Assembly: GCF_029784165.1 (NCBI RefSeq)
Contig: NC_073694.1
Location: forward strand, 47,773,674-47,837,673
DNA: 64,000 nucleotides
Source of the DNA: Wyeomyia smithii
Lineage: Eukaryota > Arthropoda > Insecta > Diptera > Culicidae
Direction: 5' to 3'
How positions within the stretch are numbered: position 1 is the stretch's first letter; each line of letters opens with the position of its first letter. The notes below the pieces were generated by a model that did no database searches, was not told where the DNA came from, and was given only the letters and a program-made list of their open reading frames with translations. Made by a program: the position numbers and the translations under genes. Positions 1 through 12,004 of this stretch are shown here, in pieces.

Positions 1-129
1 AGACAAGATAAGACTGTTGGCATATTTTACAAAAATGCCTGATACTTACCACATAATAGTACTTTTATACCTACAGATATAATGAAAATATGAAAAGGGG
101 ATTAGCAAAACGAATTCGACTTAAGTGAT

Positions 130-1010
130 TTTGCTTTCAATAAACTGTAAACTTGCAACGAAACGTTAAAACTGATCCAAGCAAGAGTGAATCCAAGAGA
201 ACAGTGGTTAAAATGTAACCCCCTTTTAACACAACGTTCGTTTGCTCTGTTTTTGATCTTTAGTGCCGGTTTGTTTTTGCTTAGCATTAAGGAAAACTGT
301 GTAATTGCAAGCTGGTAAGGGTTCTGGTTGCGGCTGTGTCATTTATTTCCTTATTTTCAAAAATTGCACACTGAGATTTCGTCAAAACCGGGAGAAGCGG
401 TGGTTGTTTCTGGTAGCTGGTGGCACGTCGTTTTTAATATGCATGATATTGCTTGTTGCTTTTACTACTGGATTTTCAGCTCACTTCTTCAAGCACAGTT
501 TGAATCTGTGCATTGTTGTTGCCAAAAAAGATTGAGTAGTAGTTGGTTCAAACTGTAATTTTTTTAAATGTTCAATCAAGAGTGGAATTTTTTGAATGTA
601 TTGCGTAACACTTATTATATGTCCGTACATGAATAAATTACCACAACCACAAACAAGATTTTTTTTTAAATTTCCAATATTTTTATATATTTTTTCTTAT
701 AATGTATTTTGGCAGCACTGTCGCACACGAATGAAAGCATTCGCTTTTGCGGTGTAGCTGCACTCGTGTTACACTTTTTATCTCGTAATTCCGGTAACGG
801 TGTATCACCGTCGCGAAAACGAATTCATAAGTGTCAATGAGCACTTTGATGCACACTTCTTTATTGTTGCACTTTCGAACTGTGCAGTCCAATTTGGTAG
901 AAAGTGCGCAATACAATTGCTGTGACGCAGAATATCTGCAGAGCAATTCCACAAAAATCGGGCAACCAATTTAATCAACCATTTTTGATTTGTCTGAAAC
1001 TTGGCATAGA
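130..1010 (+). repeat. Left part of a dispersed repeat, inverted copy at 58.9-59.7 kb
   Basis: This stretch matches the reverse complement of about 59,010-59,700, including the segment around 145-300 and the segment 305-445. The distal copy lacks roughly 455-905, so either that ~450 bp was inserted here or lost there. Several 60-90 codon open frames occur but they are in competing frames, are cut differently in the two copies and show no recognisable domain, so I do not call genes. The family is not identified. Confidence 0.7.
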
Positions 1011-2012
1011 CGTTTCTACAGGCAAAAAATGCCAATTTGTGCTTTCGGTTGAATTTTTTGGAACACGACTCATTTTTGAGAAGCTATTGAAAAATACAAA
1101 TATTTTAAGGGCCAAAACGCTTTGTTTGATCGGTGTTACGTCCCCGGAAAAGTTGTAGATAGTAATTTTATCTTTCCAACAAAAATGTACACTCTAAAAA
1201 AAATATTTAATTTTTGAAAAAAAGTTAAAAAGTTAAAAGTTAAAAGAAAAATTAAAAATTAATTATCTAAATAAGCTCATTTTTTTCAAATCTTATTTAT
1301 TTTTATGAAAACTACAAAAGATTACAATGCAATCGGTCTGATCATGGAAAAATCCGGGAAAAAAAGTTTTGATTTTTTGGAATTTTTTTTAAATTTTTTA
1401 TTCGTAGAACTTTTTTTTTTTTTGAAGGATAAAATTGATATCTACAACTTTGCGAAGACACTATGCCAATCATTCTACCCGTTTTGGCTGTTGAAACATT
1501 TGCAATTTCCAATAGAGCCCTCTATGAAAAATTGAAAAATATTACAGTCAAAACTGTTTGTTTGATTGGCATAGGGTGTTTAGCAAAGTTGTAGAGAATA
1601 ATTTTATCCTTCCATAAAAAATTGCCATGTGAAAAAATAACTTTTTTTTTCAAGAAATCATCATTTTTTTCCTGATTTCTCCATGATCGGATCGGTTGCG
1701 TTGTTTAGGTAATTTTTTGCAGTTTTTATAAAAAAATAAGATTTTTACAAAATGAGCTTTTTTATATAATTATTTTCAATTTTCCTTTTAACTTTTTTTT
1801 CAAAAATTAAATAAGTTTTTTCAGCGTGTACATTTTCTGCAGAAAGATAAAATTATTATCTACAACTTTGCCGAAACATCACCCCAATTTAAAAAAAACC
1901 GTTTTGGCCCTAAAAATATTTGTAATCGTCAAAACCTTCCCATAATAACATTTTTCAATAGCGTCTCAAAAATGAGTCGTGTTCCAAAAATTCAACCAAT
2001 AGCACAAAATGG
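1010..2012. repeat. Imperfect ~1 kb foldback palindrome (arms ~500 bp), copy 1
   Basis: The arm at about 1,010-1,512 is the imperfect reverse complement of about 1,530-2,012; matching landmarks are the cacaaatt/ggttgaatttttggaacacgac block at the outer ends and the ctacaactttg blocks inside. The centre lies near 1,520. Such foldback structure is typical of non-autonomous elements with very long inverted repeats. I found no target duplication and cannot name the family. The second copy is at about 3,600-4,596, and a single-arm relative in the opposite orientation lies at 58,867-59,290. Confidence 0.75.
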
Positions 2013-2126
2013 CAGAGAGGTTTACGTTGCAGCAATTCAAATACAATGAGTGTAGTCTCACTAACACTTGCGTTGCGGATCTTGATTGCATGTTTCCTTG
2101 CAAATACAAGCGCGTAGCTGCTATTT

Positions 2127-2477
2127 TTTTTTATTCTCGCTTATTTCCCGTCGGTCTAGTTCCGCCACCCACTGTTGTCGTGCCAATCACCGACGCCCGG
2201 GAGGCGACTCCAACCAGGACTCTAACTCACGACCCGTTGATTAACGGACCGGCGCCAACGGCTTTACTTCCTCATGCGATGGAAGGCGTGATCCCAGAGA
2301 TTTTTCGCCTCAGAAAATTTCCCGGTGTCGGCTAGGATTGAATCTAGACCAGTTGGGTTGGTTGTGAGTGGATCACGACACCCCACAACCATCGACACCT
2401 ATGTCGGCGTTGGGATTCGAACCCAGGCGTCGAGCGTGGTTGGCAGAGACTTTACCAACCACGCTAGGCCGCCGCCT
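2127..2477 (-). mobile_element. tRNA-derived SINE, minus strand, with 15-bp target duplication
   Basis: On the minus strand the right end reads like a tRNA head: an A-box-like TAGCGTGGTTGG and a B-box GGGTTCGAATCCC, the RNA polymerase III promoter elements expected of a tRNA-derived SINE. The tail, at the left, is a T run on the plus strand (A run on the minus). A 15-bp direct repeat, gcgtagctgctattt, flanks it at 2,112-2,126 and 2,478-2,492, the signature of LINE-driven retrotransposition. Its duplicate is at about 4,710-5,061, and a disrupted relative is at 51,451-52,491. Confidence 0.85.
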
Positions 2478-3386
2478 GCGTAGCTGCTATTTATTTTATT
2501 ACAAAAGACCGAGAAAATAATAGATAGTAGCTCAAAAACAATATAATCTCCTTTATTTGTTTTTGTTGTAGCTATGCTAAGTTTATGCTTTTTCATATCA
2601 ATAAACATGCATTTCACTTGAAACTGTAAATTATGCTTTACCTATATAACCCAGCAGAGTGCTATCACTGTTAAAGTTTTAATTGCGACACTTGTCACAG
2701 TAATGTTCAACACTTGTAAGCAGGCTTGTCATTTCTCCTCAGAGAATCACTAGCGTGTATGACAATATCTTTCACTGCGAAAACAACTGCTCTCACACTG
2801 GTAGGCGAAGCGACGCACCTACTTGAACAATAGCAACGAATCGTGTTTATCTGAGTAGCTTGCGAATAACACCGCTGTGAAATCTGAAATATTTTTCCAG
2901 ATAGATTATTAGCTGGTGTGATCTCCCTACAGAACGGAGCTTACTGTAGTCCTTCTACTGTATGTATCTCAAGCATATATCGAACGAGGGGTGCATCTAG
3001 ATATAAAAGTAGAATGCGTTGTTTACTTTGCATCTCTCGATTTAGAAAAAAAAACTCTAACTCGATAATTTCATATCAACAATTTCTGTGCATTTTTTTA
3101 ATCGATCTTACAAGCGAAACTTTGGCCGCTTTGCCGATATCCCATTAAGCCGAAATTTTGCATGGAGACTTTTCTCGAGGAGACCTACTACTAAATTGAA
3201 TTTGTAGGACATTTTTTCCGTACAATTCATTCACTCCAATAAACAGTAATAATAAATCCTAATATTAAAAAAAAAAAGAAATGAATTATGTTTGCTAACC
3301 ATGTTCGGACATGTTAGTAATTTTGTCCGAATCTGTTACGTCGCCTTTGCCTCAAGCTATTTGGTCACTGCTAATAGCTGTGAGTC

Positions 3387-3428
3387 TCCCAGATGGTCTC
3401 GAGGTACGATGCTGGCCTAACAAGCCTG
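3387..3428 (+). mobile_element. Truncated SINE head at the tandem-duplication junction
   Basis: The first ~40 bp of the SINE that is complete at 5,969-6,183 (gaggtacgatgctgg, then cctaacaagcc) is present here and then stops abruptly where duplication copy 2 begins. The preceding target sequence tgctaatagctgtgagt is the same as at 5,952. Confidence 0.8.
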
Positions 3429-3599
3429 AGCACTTTGATGCACACTTCTTTATTGTTGCACTTTCGAACTGTGCAGTCCAATTTGGTAGAAAGTGCGCAA
3501 TACAATTGCTGTGACGCAGAATATCTGCAGAGCAATTCCACAAAAATCGGGCAACCAATTTAATCAACCATTTTTGATTTGTCTGAAACTTGGCATAGA

Positions 3600-4596
3600 C
3601 GTTTCTACAGGCAAAAAATGCCAATTTGTGCTATTGGTTGAATTTTTTGGAACACGACTCATTTTTGAGAAGCTATTGAAAAATACAAATATTTTAAGGG
3701 CCAAAACGCTTTGTTTGATCGGTGTGACGTCCCCGGAAAAGTTGTGATAGTAATTTTATCTTTCCAACAAAAATGTACACTCTAAAAAAAATATTTAATT
3801 TTTGAAAAAAAGTTAAAAAGTTAAAAGAAAAATTAAAAATTAATTATCTAAATAAGCTCATTTTTTTCAAATCTTATTTATTTTTATGAAAACTACAAAA
3901 GATTACAATGCAATCGGTCTGATCATGGAAAAATCCGGGAAAAAAAGTTTTGATTTTTTGGAATTTTTTTTAAATTTTTTATTCGTAGAACTTTTTTTTT
4001 TTTTTTGAAGGATAAAATTGATATCTACAACTTTGCGAAGACACTATGCCAATCATTCTACCCGTTTTGGCTTTTGAAACATTTGCAATTTCCAATAGAG
4101 CCCTCTATGAAAAATTGAAAAATATTACAGTCAAAACTGTTTGTTTGATTGGCATAGGGTGTTTAGCAAAGTTGTAGAGAATAATTTTATCCTTCCATAA
4201 AAAATTGCCATGTGAAAAAATAACTTTTTTTTTCAAGAAATCATCATTTTTTTCCTGATTTCTCCATGATCGGATCGGTTGCGTTGTTTAGGTAATTTTT
4301 TGCAGTTTTTATAAAAAATAAGATTTTTACAAAATGAGCTTTTTTATATAATTATTTTCAATTTTCCTTTTAACTTTTTTTTCAAAAATTAAATAAGTTT
4401 TTTCAGCGTGTACATTTTCTGCAGAAAGATAAAATTATTATCTACAACTTTGCCGAAACATCACCCCAATTTAAAAAAAACCGTTTTGGCCCTAAAAATA
4501 TTTGTAATCGTCAAAACCTTCCCATAATAACATTTTTCAATAGCGTCTCAAAAATGAGTCGTGTTCCAAAAAATTCAACCAATAGCACAAAATGGC
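3600..4596. repeat. Foldback palindrome, copy 2
   Basis: Duplicate of the palindrome at 1,010-2,012, carried along by the 2.59 kb tandem duplication. It differs by single substitutions and by the lengths of A and T runs. Confidence 0.75.
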
Positions 4597-4709
4597 AGAG
4601 AGGTTTACGTTGCAGCAATTCAAATACAATGAGTGTAGTCTCACTAACACTTGCGTTGCGGATCTTGATTGCATGTTTCCTTGCAAATACAAGCGCGTAG
4701 CTGCTATTT

Positions 4710-5061
4710 TTTTTTTATTCTCGCTTATTTCCCGTCGGTCTAGTTCCGCCACCCACTGTTGTCGTGCCAATCACCGACGCCCGGGAGGCGACTCCAACCA
4801 GGACTCTAACTCACGACCCGTTGATTAACGGACCGGCGCCAACGGCTTTACTTCCTCATGCGATGGAAGGCGTGATCCCAGAGATTTTTCGCCTCAGAAA
4901 ATTTCCCGGTGTCGGCTAGGATTGAATCTAGACCAGTTGGGTTGGTTGTGAGTGGATCACGACACCCCACAACCATCGACACCTATGTCGGCGTTGGGAT
5001 TCGAACCCAGGCGTCGAGCGTGGTTGGCAGAGACTTTACCAACCACGCTAGGCCGCCGCCT
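4710..5061 (-). mobile_element. tRNA-derived SINE, duplicate copy
   Basis: Second copy of the SINE at 2,127-2,477, moved by segmental tandem duplication and not by a new insertion, since the same 15-bp flanking repeat and the same neighbours are present on both sides. Confidence 0.85.
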
Positions 5062-5968
5062 GCGTAGCTGCTATTTATTTTATTACAAAAGACCGAGAAA
5101 ATAATAGATAGTAGCTCAAAAACAATATAATCTCCTTTATTTGTTTTTGTTGTAGCTATGCTAAGTTTATGCTTTTTCATATCAATAAACATGCATTTCA
5201 CTTGAAACTGTAAATTATGCTTTACCTATATAACCCAGCAGAGTGCTATCACTGTTAAAGTTTTAATTGCGACACTTGTCACAGTAATGTTCAACACTTG
5301 TAAGCAGGCTTGTCATTTCTCCTCAGAGAATCACTAGCGTGTATGACAATATCTTTCACTGCGAAAACAACTGCTCTCACACTGGTAGGCGAAGCGACGC
5401 ACCTACTTGAACAATAGCAACGAATCGTGTTTATCTGAGTAGCTTGCGAATAACACCGCTGTGAAATCTGAAATATTTTTCCAGATAGATTATTAGCTGG
5501 TGTGATCTTCCTACAGAACGGAGCTTACTGTAGTCCTTCTACTGTATGTATCTCAAGCATATATCGAACGAGGGGTGCATCTAGATATAAAAGTAGAATG
5601 CGTTGTTTACTTTGCATCTCTCGATTTAGAAAAAAAAAACTCTAACTCGATAATTTCATATCAACAATTTCTGTGCATTTTTTTAATCGATCTTACAAGC
5701 GAAACTTTGGCCGCTTTGCCGATATCCCATTAAGCCGAAATTTTGCATGGAGACTTTTCTCGAGGAGACCTACTACTAAATTGAATTTGTAGGACATTTT
5801 TTCCGTACAATTCATTCACTCCAATAAACAGTAATAATAAATCCTAATATTAAAAAAAAAGAAAAGAATTATGTTTGCTAACCATGTTCGGACATGTTAG
5901 TAATTTTGTCCGAATCTGTTACGTCGTCTTTGCCTCAAGCTATTTGGTCACTGCTAATAGCTGTGAGT

Positions 5969-6183
5969 CTCCCAGATGGTCTCGAGGTACGATGCTGGCC
6001 TAACAAGCCTGTCGTCGTAGGTTCCGTTCTCGCCTCGGGAGAGACTGTTAGTGTCAGTAGGATCGTAGCGCTAACCCCGCAATTGTCCTGTACACTAAAA
6101 ACAGTCGGCTGCGAAGTTTGTGTATAAATGAACAAAAGCTCAAGTTCCAATTCGGAATGTAGTACCAAGGCTTTGTTTTGCTT
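5969..6183 (+). mobile_element. tRNA-derived SINE, plus strand, with 17-bp target duplication
   Basis: A 215-bp element starting with a tRNA-like head (tcgaggtacgatgctgg; B-box region gtaggttccgttctc, degenerate) followed by a conserved body ending in accaaggctttg. It is flanked by a perfect 17-bp direct repeat, tgctaatagctgtgagt, at 5,952-5,968 and 6,184-6,200. A second member with a cleaner B-box lies at 40,904-41,108. Family name not assigned. Confidence 0.85.
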
Positions 6184-6200
6184 TGCTAATAGCTGTGAGT

Positions 6201-6589
6201 GGCCCGGTATCTTGTATGCTCGCTTGCAACGAGTTGAGAGCGGAGAAAAACAAGAGAACTAGAATCATCTCGTGTCATCGGTAAAAAGAAATCCAAAATC
6301 AATGCTTCTCTTCAATTAAAGAGAATTATCACTAAAATTTACCGCAGTACATCATTAAATTGATTAACCTCCATCGAGTGTATTCCCAAACCTATTGCAA
6401 AAAATACATTGTCATAAGACAGGCCGCCGTAATTGTACATTAGCTTGCGGTCGTGTCTTCTCAACAACCTTCTCAACTATTTTTTTTTTAAGACCAAAAA
6501 GACCAAATGCTCTCCGTGACTCTAAACCTGATCTGGCATCTGAACATCCCCTGAAAATCACAGCCAAGCATCTTTAATCTCGACTGAAA
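6201..6589. other. Unassigned stretch
   Basis: No gene, structured RNA or repeat boundary recognised. It follows the SINE target duplication and precedes the Tc1 relic, and may include decayed Tc1 5' sequence. Confidence 0.4.
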
Positions 6590-7000
6590 TTCGTTAAGAA
6601 CATCTAAATTGGATTGACAACGGTTCGAAATTGCGAAATGGTCTGATGAAATAGAAGTAAAATTTGATTGGAAAACGCAGGTTTTCCGTCGCTTCCAAAC
6701 CACAGTACAGAATAAAGAAAAGGAATATCATTTCTCCTGGCACTGGATTGATCCAGTTTTGTGTATGCAGTCGATAATGGACATGTTTGCTAAAATCCTG
6801 GAAATTGGAATGCTCTACCACAAATGTCGTTAGAATGGTAGTTCATGTTTCACACTGCACAAAAAGGTTTGAAAACAACCAAATCTATGTTATGCAGTGG
6901 CCAGTCCAGCCGCCTAGTCTCTATCCAACAGAGAACCTATGGCAGATCGTAAAAAGGTCCGTGCATTATGTAAAATCGAAATTGTGGTTTTCTATTGATA
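6590..7000 (+). pseudogene. Tc1-like transposase relic
   Basis: A decayed DDE transposase is visible in pieces. Around 6,850-6,960 the frame reads KRFENNQIYVMQWPVQPP followed by SLYPTENLWQIVKRSV. This corresponds to the Tc1 block near the third catalytic acidic residue (family form WPAQSPDLNPIENLW), with the Asp-Leu-Asn part changed but the Glu of ENLW kept. Upstream, 6,640-6,780 carries weaker similarity to the preceding catalytic block, with in-frame stops. No terminal repeats were found. It cannot make an active enzyme. Confidence 0.6.
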
Positions 7001-7160
7001 GAAAACCATTTTTTAACATTGGTTTATTAGTTTTCGTAAGCAAACTATGATGCCTCAATGAGCGTTGGTGAGATGATCCGTCACTGTATATTTTGTTGAA
7101 GGAATGCCATTCTGTTGACACAATATTTAGCAACGTTGTGTTCAGATGTTTAGATGTTAA

Positions 7161-7300
7161 CCCTCTAGTGCCCAAGGTAATTTTCAGACGGACTTCGAAA
7201 AAATCACTATCAATTTTTATAGACATTTTTTAAGTATTGATTTAAGCTTTTTAGAGATTCAACTGAAGACCGTCTGAAGGCGGCACTGGGCACTAGAGGG
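7161..7300. mobile_element. piggyBac-type MITE with TTAA target duplication
   Basis: A 140-bp element bounded by perfect 13-bp inverted repeats, CCCTCTAGTGCCC at the left and GGGCACTAGAGGG at the right, directly flanked by TTAA on both sides (7,157-7,160 and 7,301-7,304). TTAA duplication and a CCC-starting terminus are the hallmarks of piggyBac elements. Further inside, cagacgg and ccgtctg form a second inverted pair. It is too short to encode a transposase, so it depends on one in trans. Confidence 0.85.
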
Positions 7301-7304
7301 TTAA

Positions 7305-9633
7305 TGTATTCGATAATGAATAATGTTTAAGATGTGATGAGATTTCTAGTTATATTTAGCTTCAATAACATCACACTTTTACAAAAAATGGTTTTCTGTG
7401 AAATTTTCGCTTCGAAACCTTTTTCGTCTTCAACTTTGCGAAGTGAAGCTCCATCGTGGTTTATGTGGAACAAACTTACTTATAATGTATTTTATCAACG
7501 ATTGAAGAAACACATTTTACCTGTTGGCGATACCATAGAGGCGCGATGAAGCCAGTATGAATCAACGATATTTGAAAAGATATGATGAAAACTTTTATTC
7601 TAGTTTTTATTATCTTCATTTATGCCTAAAATTGTTTTCAAACCCCACTTGGATAAACAACTCCGTGCTATGACACTCCACCCAAACAAGACTATCCTGC
7701 TGTCATACATAGCTATACATTTGATATTCATTGAACTGCTACGCCCTCGAAAGCATCCAGAGTTGTCGCCCGCCACATTTCATTGCCCCATGCGAGTGAC
7801 TTTGCAAGTGAAGTGTCCCGTGTTTGTTACGATCTTCAACTACGTTTGTTTTGTAATTCGTCTCTTTCTCATTCTGTTTGGCTGTCTATTCATTCTGTTG
7901 CATATATATTTCTTATTCCTTACTTTTCCTACTCTACATCTTCAAACCGCTTCCAGAAGCTGAAATTGTTTGTAATTGTTAGTAATTCGTTAATTTGTTT
8001 TTCTCTTTCCCGTTTCTTTCGTCGACCGCCCGTCAATACACACAGCTCGTAGAACACCTTACCGAGTGACTAAAAACGTTATCTAATAATAAAATAGAAT
8101 CGTGTTTTGTATGATTAATTTTTAAAATCTACAACCTAGAGCCAGGTGACACGTGAAGTTTTTTTTCTTGTATCAGCAGCATCATTGCGCGCAAAACGTT
8201 TGCCAACACTGTGTCAGTTCCTTCTGTATACTGAAAAGAAGCGACTTAAGAAGGGTAAATATTTTCGAATCTTTTTTGAACAGTCAAAAGTGGGATCTTA
8301 AACCTTACTATTATACACTAATTATTTAAAACTAGAGAAGTTTTGTTTTCTTGATTCCTGTGTGATACCTTCTACAACAGAAAACTAACAACAGAAGGGT
8401 AAACAGAAAAAAAGAAAACTTGTTGCAATTAAAACTACTTCGTTGTACTGCAATTGTGAAAGTTAGTTAGCTATTAGGTAAAGGAAGAGCTATTAAATAG
8501 ATAGGTTATACTGGGGAGAAAGAAGAGAGAGAGAGAGACCAGCATCATCACATTTTATCGACATATCATGAGAGCAGCAACAGCAGCGAACACCGAAAAA
8601 ATTGCGTTCCGCCAATCAGCAGTTCTCAGTTGTCCTACACGCTAAATATCATCAGCCCAGTTTCTGTACTGTAGTAGAGTTAAATGAGTTCAGGCATCGA
8701 TCATCGTTCAGACGTAACCGTCATTCTCCCTCCTGGATGACAGTGCCGTCAAATGCTACGCAAAGGATGGGGAAAAAGTGGGTACTTTTATTTTAGAGTG
8801 CGTTGCGCTACGTTCTTGAAATTTGCGTTGCTTCGCTTTCGTTTGGATAACTCGAAGATAGCAGCCAGCGGATTCCCGTTGCATTTTCCTGATCCCCGCT
8901 TCGTAACAAATGTCTTTCTGATTCTCTTAACTAATCGATTGGTACTAATATCTCTAACATCGTAGATTATAACCGATATAAGGTTATTTGTATAATAAGT
9001 TTGACAGTGTTCAACTAAACTTGTGACTTTGATTAACCAGATTCTTAAACTTGCCTGATTGTGTGATACCTTTGTAATTTACTTACCTTTCTTTTGCCGT
9101 GATAAACGTACGCATCTAATTTCGCTCATTATTTTTCCACAGTACGCCAATCCCGACTGAATCAGCGCAAGTAAAATTGACCGTTGCCAGAAGTCGAGCT
9201 GCGATCGCATAAATTTAGTTGATCACACACATACAAAGCAAATCAACCATTTACAGTATCACTTGAAAGCAACACAACATATGTAGTAATTAATACAAAC
9301 AATCAAAAATCACACACACAGAACAACATCAACAACAACAGTATACATGTTTGCGTGTGCTCGTAAGCCTGTCTCTGTGTGTGAGCTTCCCATGTACATA
9401 CGATCTATGTTGCCTGGTTTCGTGTGCGCCCGAGAATGACTGTCACCTTTAAACGTGTACCACATATACCGACAAACCATACACCTACACAGTCCTGCTA
9501 AAAAACAACTACCACCAAACACAAAAACCGCAAAAGCTACTCGAGTGTATCCTCGTTTCTGTCAAAGTCTCTGTGTCGGTTCGCAACTTCCTGCTTCCAG
9601 GAGATCAACATCGTGTTAGAAATAAAGAAAAAA
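7305..9633. other. AT-rich non-coding stretch, possible 5' UTR exon at its end
   Basis: No convincing protein gene. It contains a short GA-repeat at about 8,521-8,540, CA- and CAA-rich sequence at 9,225-9,540, and ends with a good splice donor (aaaaaa|gtaagtg at 9,633/9,634), which pairs with the acceptor at 9,973. The last few hundred bases may therefore be a 5' UTR exon of the gene whose coding exon follows. Confidence 0.4.
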
Positions 9634-9973
9634 GTAAGTGCTATTGTTTTCTTTCCGCTTACCAACACTCTCAAATACACACTGGACAAGAGATAACTAT
9701 TGGTTTATGATTGTAAATTTTTATGCACTTTTTCATATTGAATTTTTTTCAATATTTTATTAGATCGAAAATAATAGTTCCGCATCAATTCTAGAAGTAG
9801 CAAGGAATGGCTCTCATTCAAGAATGGTTTTCTAAAAATTATTTTTTCAATTCCAGACTTCAACATCAGTTTCTTTTTCAAAAAACTGACAATCCACAAC
9901 TAAAAAAACACAACAATTCCCAACCCTACATATTATCATTTTAAAAACTAATGCATTATTATCCCTCCCACAG

Positions 9974-10084
9974 AAGGCCGCGTGCAGCGCTTGGCAGGCC
10001 ATGGCAATCGAGGAAACACCGCAGGATTCATTCGAGGCTGAAACCAACAACCTGTGGATGGGCCCCTCTCCAGTGCGCATCAAC
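9974..10084 (+). CDS. Probable coding exon of an unidentified host gene
   Basis: A 111-bp exon is suggested by a strong acceptor (tatccctcccacag, with pyrimidine tract) and a good donor (atcaac|gtgagc). The whole segment is open in one frame. An ATG in good context (gccATGg) at 10,001 begins MAIEETPQDSFEAETNN, then LWMGPSPVRIN, ending exactly at a codon boundary (phase 0). Base composition is clearly more GC-rich and codon-like than its surroundings. An upstream donor at 9,634 makes a 340-bp first intron. I do not recognise the protein and see no later exon in the window, so either the gene has long introns or it is a short exon by chance. Confidence 0.5.
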
Positions 10085-12004
10085 GTGAGCGCTAAATCTG
10101 GCAGCTGTCCGATCGTATGTGTGTGTTTGTGTTCAATTTAACAAAAAAAAAGTTAGCTTGCCAAATCCGATAAAAACAAACAACGGCAATCGGTGCTTGT
10201 GTCCCAGTGTTGCTACGGTTTTAAATTTTTCGTTTCCACTCTGATCAATCAGTTTGTGCGTAAATTCTCTTTGTAATGTAATCAATCAATTTTAAAGACA
10301 ATGTTCAGCTGCGAACCCCCCACTTCTTAATATGTGTGCGCTGATTCAAACAACGATTTGTAAACTCCCTCTAGTTACGTATTTTGAATTTACGAGTTAT
10401 AAATACCCTATTAGAGTTAGAAAAGATATTTTTAAAGCATAAAAAAGTACCATTAAGACAACCATTACGGAACGCATTGACGTATATTTTCATCCTTTCC
10501 GCGGCGAGCAAAAACAACACGCAAAAAGATTGTGAAAGATGACAATTACCTAAACTCTTTATTTATTCGAATGTTTTAACTGTTATTGAACGAAAGCAAA
10601 CACAACAAACTTTTACTTTAATCTTTTCATTAAACTATGATAGAAAACTATACAGAAAAAGGAAGAAAGTTGTTCTTTTTAATCAATCGATGCAAATTGA
10701 AAGAAACACTGCCCATCGTGCTTCATTGAACGTAACAAAAACAAAACAAAAAAAAAAACGTTAGCTTCATGTAAACTAAGAATGTGATCAAAATTGCAGA
10801 TGTTTTCCCAATTTCACGCAGAAGCTTTATACATTTTCCATCACACCAATGTTAACGAACAGTGGAGTTAAATACATAAGATGTAAAACCTATAATAAAT
10901 TGAGTTTTTATGTTGGCTTTCGAACTAGCACCCCCCCTCCCAGTGCGGTAAAATGAAATGTGCTAATTTGTTCTTGATGACAATTTCAACAGCAACATCA
11001 TCATGTAGTGTAATTGTATCGTGCAACCCTTGCACCGTGTCGGTCGTACCGACCGTGAATCCCCTGCCAGTTCAAACATTTTGTTGAAAAATCAATAAAA
11101 TGCGCATACGGATAATTAGCTTTACGCCCTTCGGCAAGATCGGCCAGTTTCCTTCTGGTGTATCGGTACTATAATTAACTGGCGTTGTTACTGTGTTCTC
11201 CACCACCAGCCACACAGTTGGAAATTGAGTTGGTGGTTCATTTCCTGTCCGGTGAGCGGACTTGCCTGATGGCCGCTTCATCCCCTGCTGGATGCGAAAA
11301 TTGGTTTTCCAGGCACCGTCGGAACTGAAACGATTCAGACAATGTTGTTACAAGAGTACCAGTGAAGAGAAATTAGCGTTGAAAGATAATTCGTGAAGCA
11401 AATTTGAAGTCATCCTTTTCACAAAAAATATTAGATGATTATTTGTTTTTTTTTTAGTTTATATTTAGTTTTCAATTTAATTATGTAGTTATAGTTCAGA
11501 AATATTTGTTTATTACATATGTCATGAAGAGTCACAGCTTAATTGTGGTATGAAAATGTTTCATTACCAGATTCAGACGCTTCAACGTAGCATTAATTAT
11601 CACCCATTAGACATCTAATTTAAGGTGAGATAAATATTACATCTTAGTTGTTGACCTTATTCAAGAATCGAATTTTCTTGTCGTAAAAAATAACGGAGAA
11701 ATAAGCATGGAAACATGGTAAACTTTTTGGAATAGTAGCGTTTTTGACCAAAAAAAAATAATATAAGATTGAGATGAAAAACATGTTTTTCCAACATACC
11801 GGATTGTTTACAATTCGCTCCATGAAATCTCGAAGTTCGATTGGGTTGAAATTTTGCATCGAGACTTCTTGCGAGGAAACGAAACTTTTGAGCCCTACCG
11901 CTAAACGAAATCCAAAAAGTCGATTTCTATTGGCACTCTACTGCACGAGCTTAAAATCTGTGTACAGAAATTTCAATGTTAGAAAGTATGGGAGAGGGAT
12001 GATA
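10085..12004. other. Non-coding, presumed intron or intergenic
   Basis: AT-rich with no supported gene. One dispersed box related to cgattgagctgaaattttg lies at 11,837-11,880. Short open frames here have no coding signature. Confidence 0.4.

Larger units (their letters stand above)
838..6009. repeat. Tandem duplication of a 2.59 kb unit (838-3426 and 3427-6009)
   Basis: Two head-to-tail copies are nearly identical, differing by a handful of substitutions and homopolymer-length changes. The junction joins the inside of a SINE head (…aacaagcctg) to the sequence that begins agcactttgatg at 840, with the 2-bp microhomology TG shared by both sides. Copy 2 runs on into the complete SINE at 5,969. 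Each unit carries a foldback palindrome and a minus-strand SINE. The duplication is younger than the SINE insertions it copied. An assembly artefact from unmerged haplotypes is possible but the SINE-internal junction argues for a real rearrangement. Confidence 0.85.

Noticed and set aside
304..558. Overlapping 76-codon frames at the window start that reappear in the inverted copy at 59.2-59.6 kb
   Set aside because: The two copies preserve different frames and differ by large indels, so there is no consistent protein.
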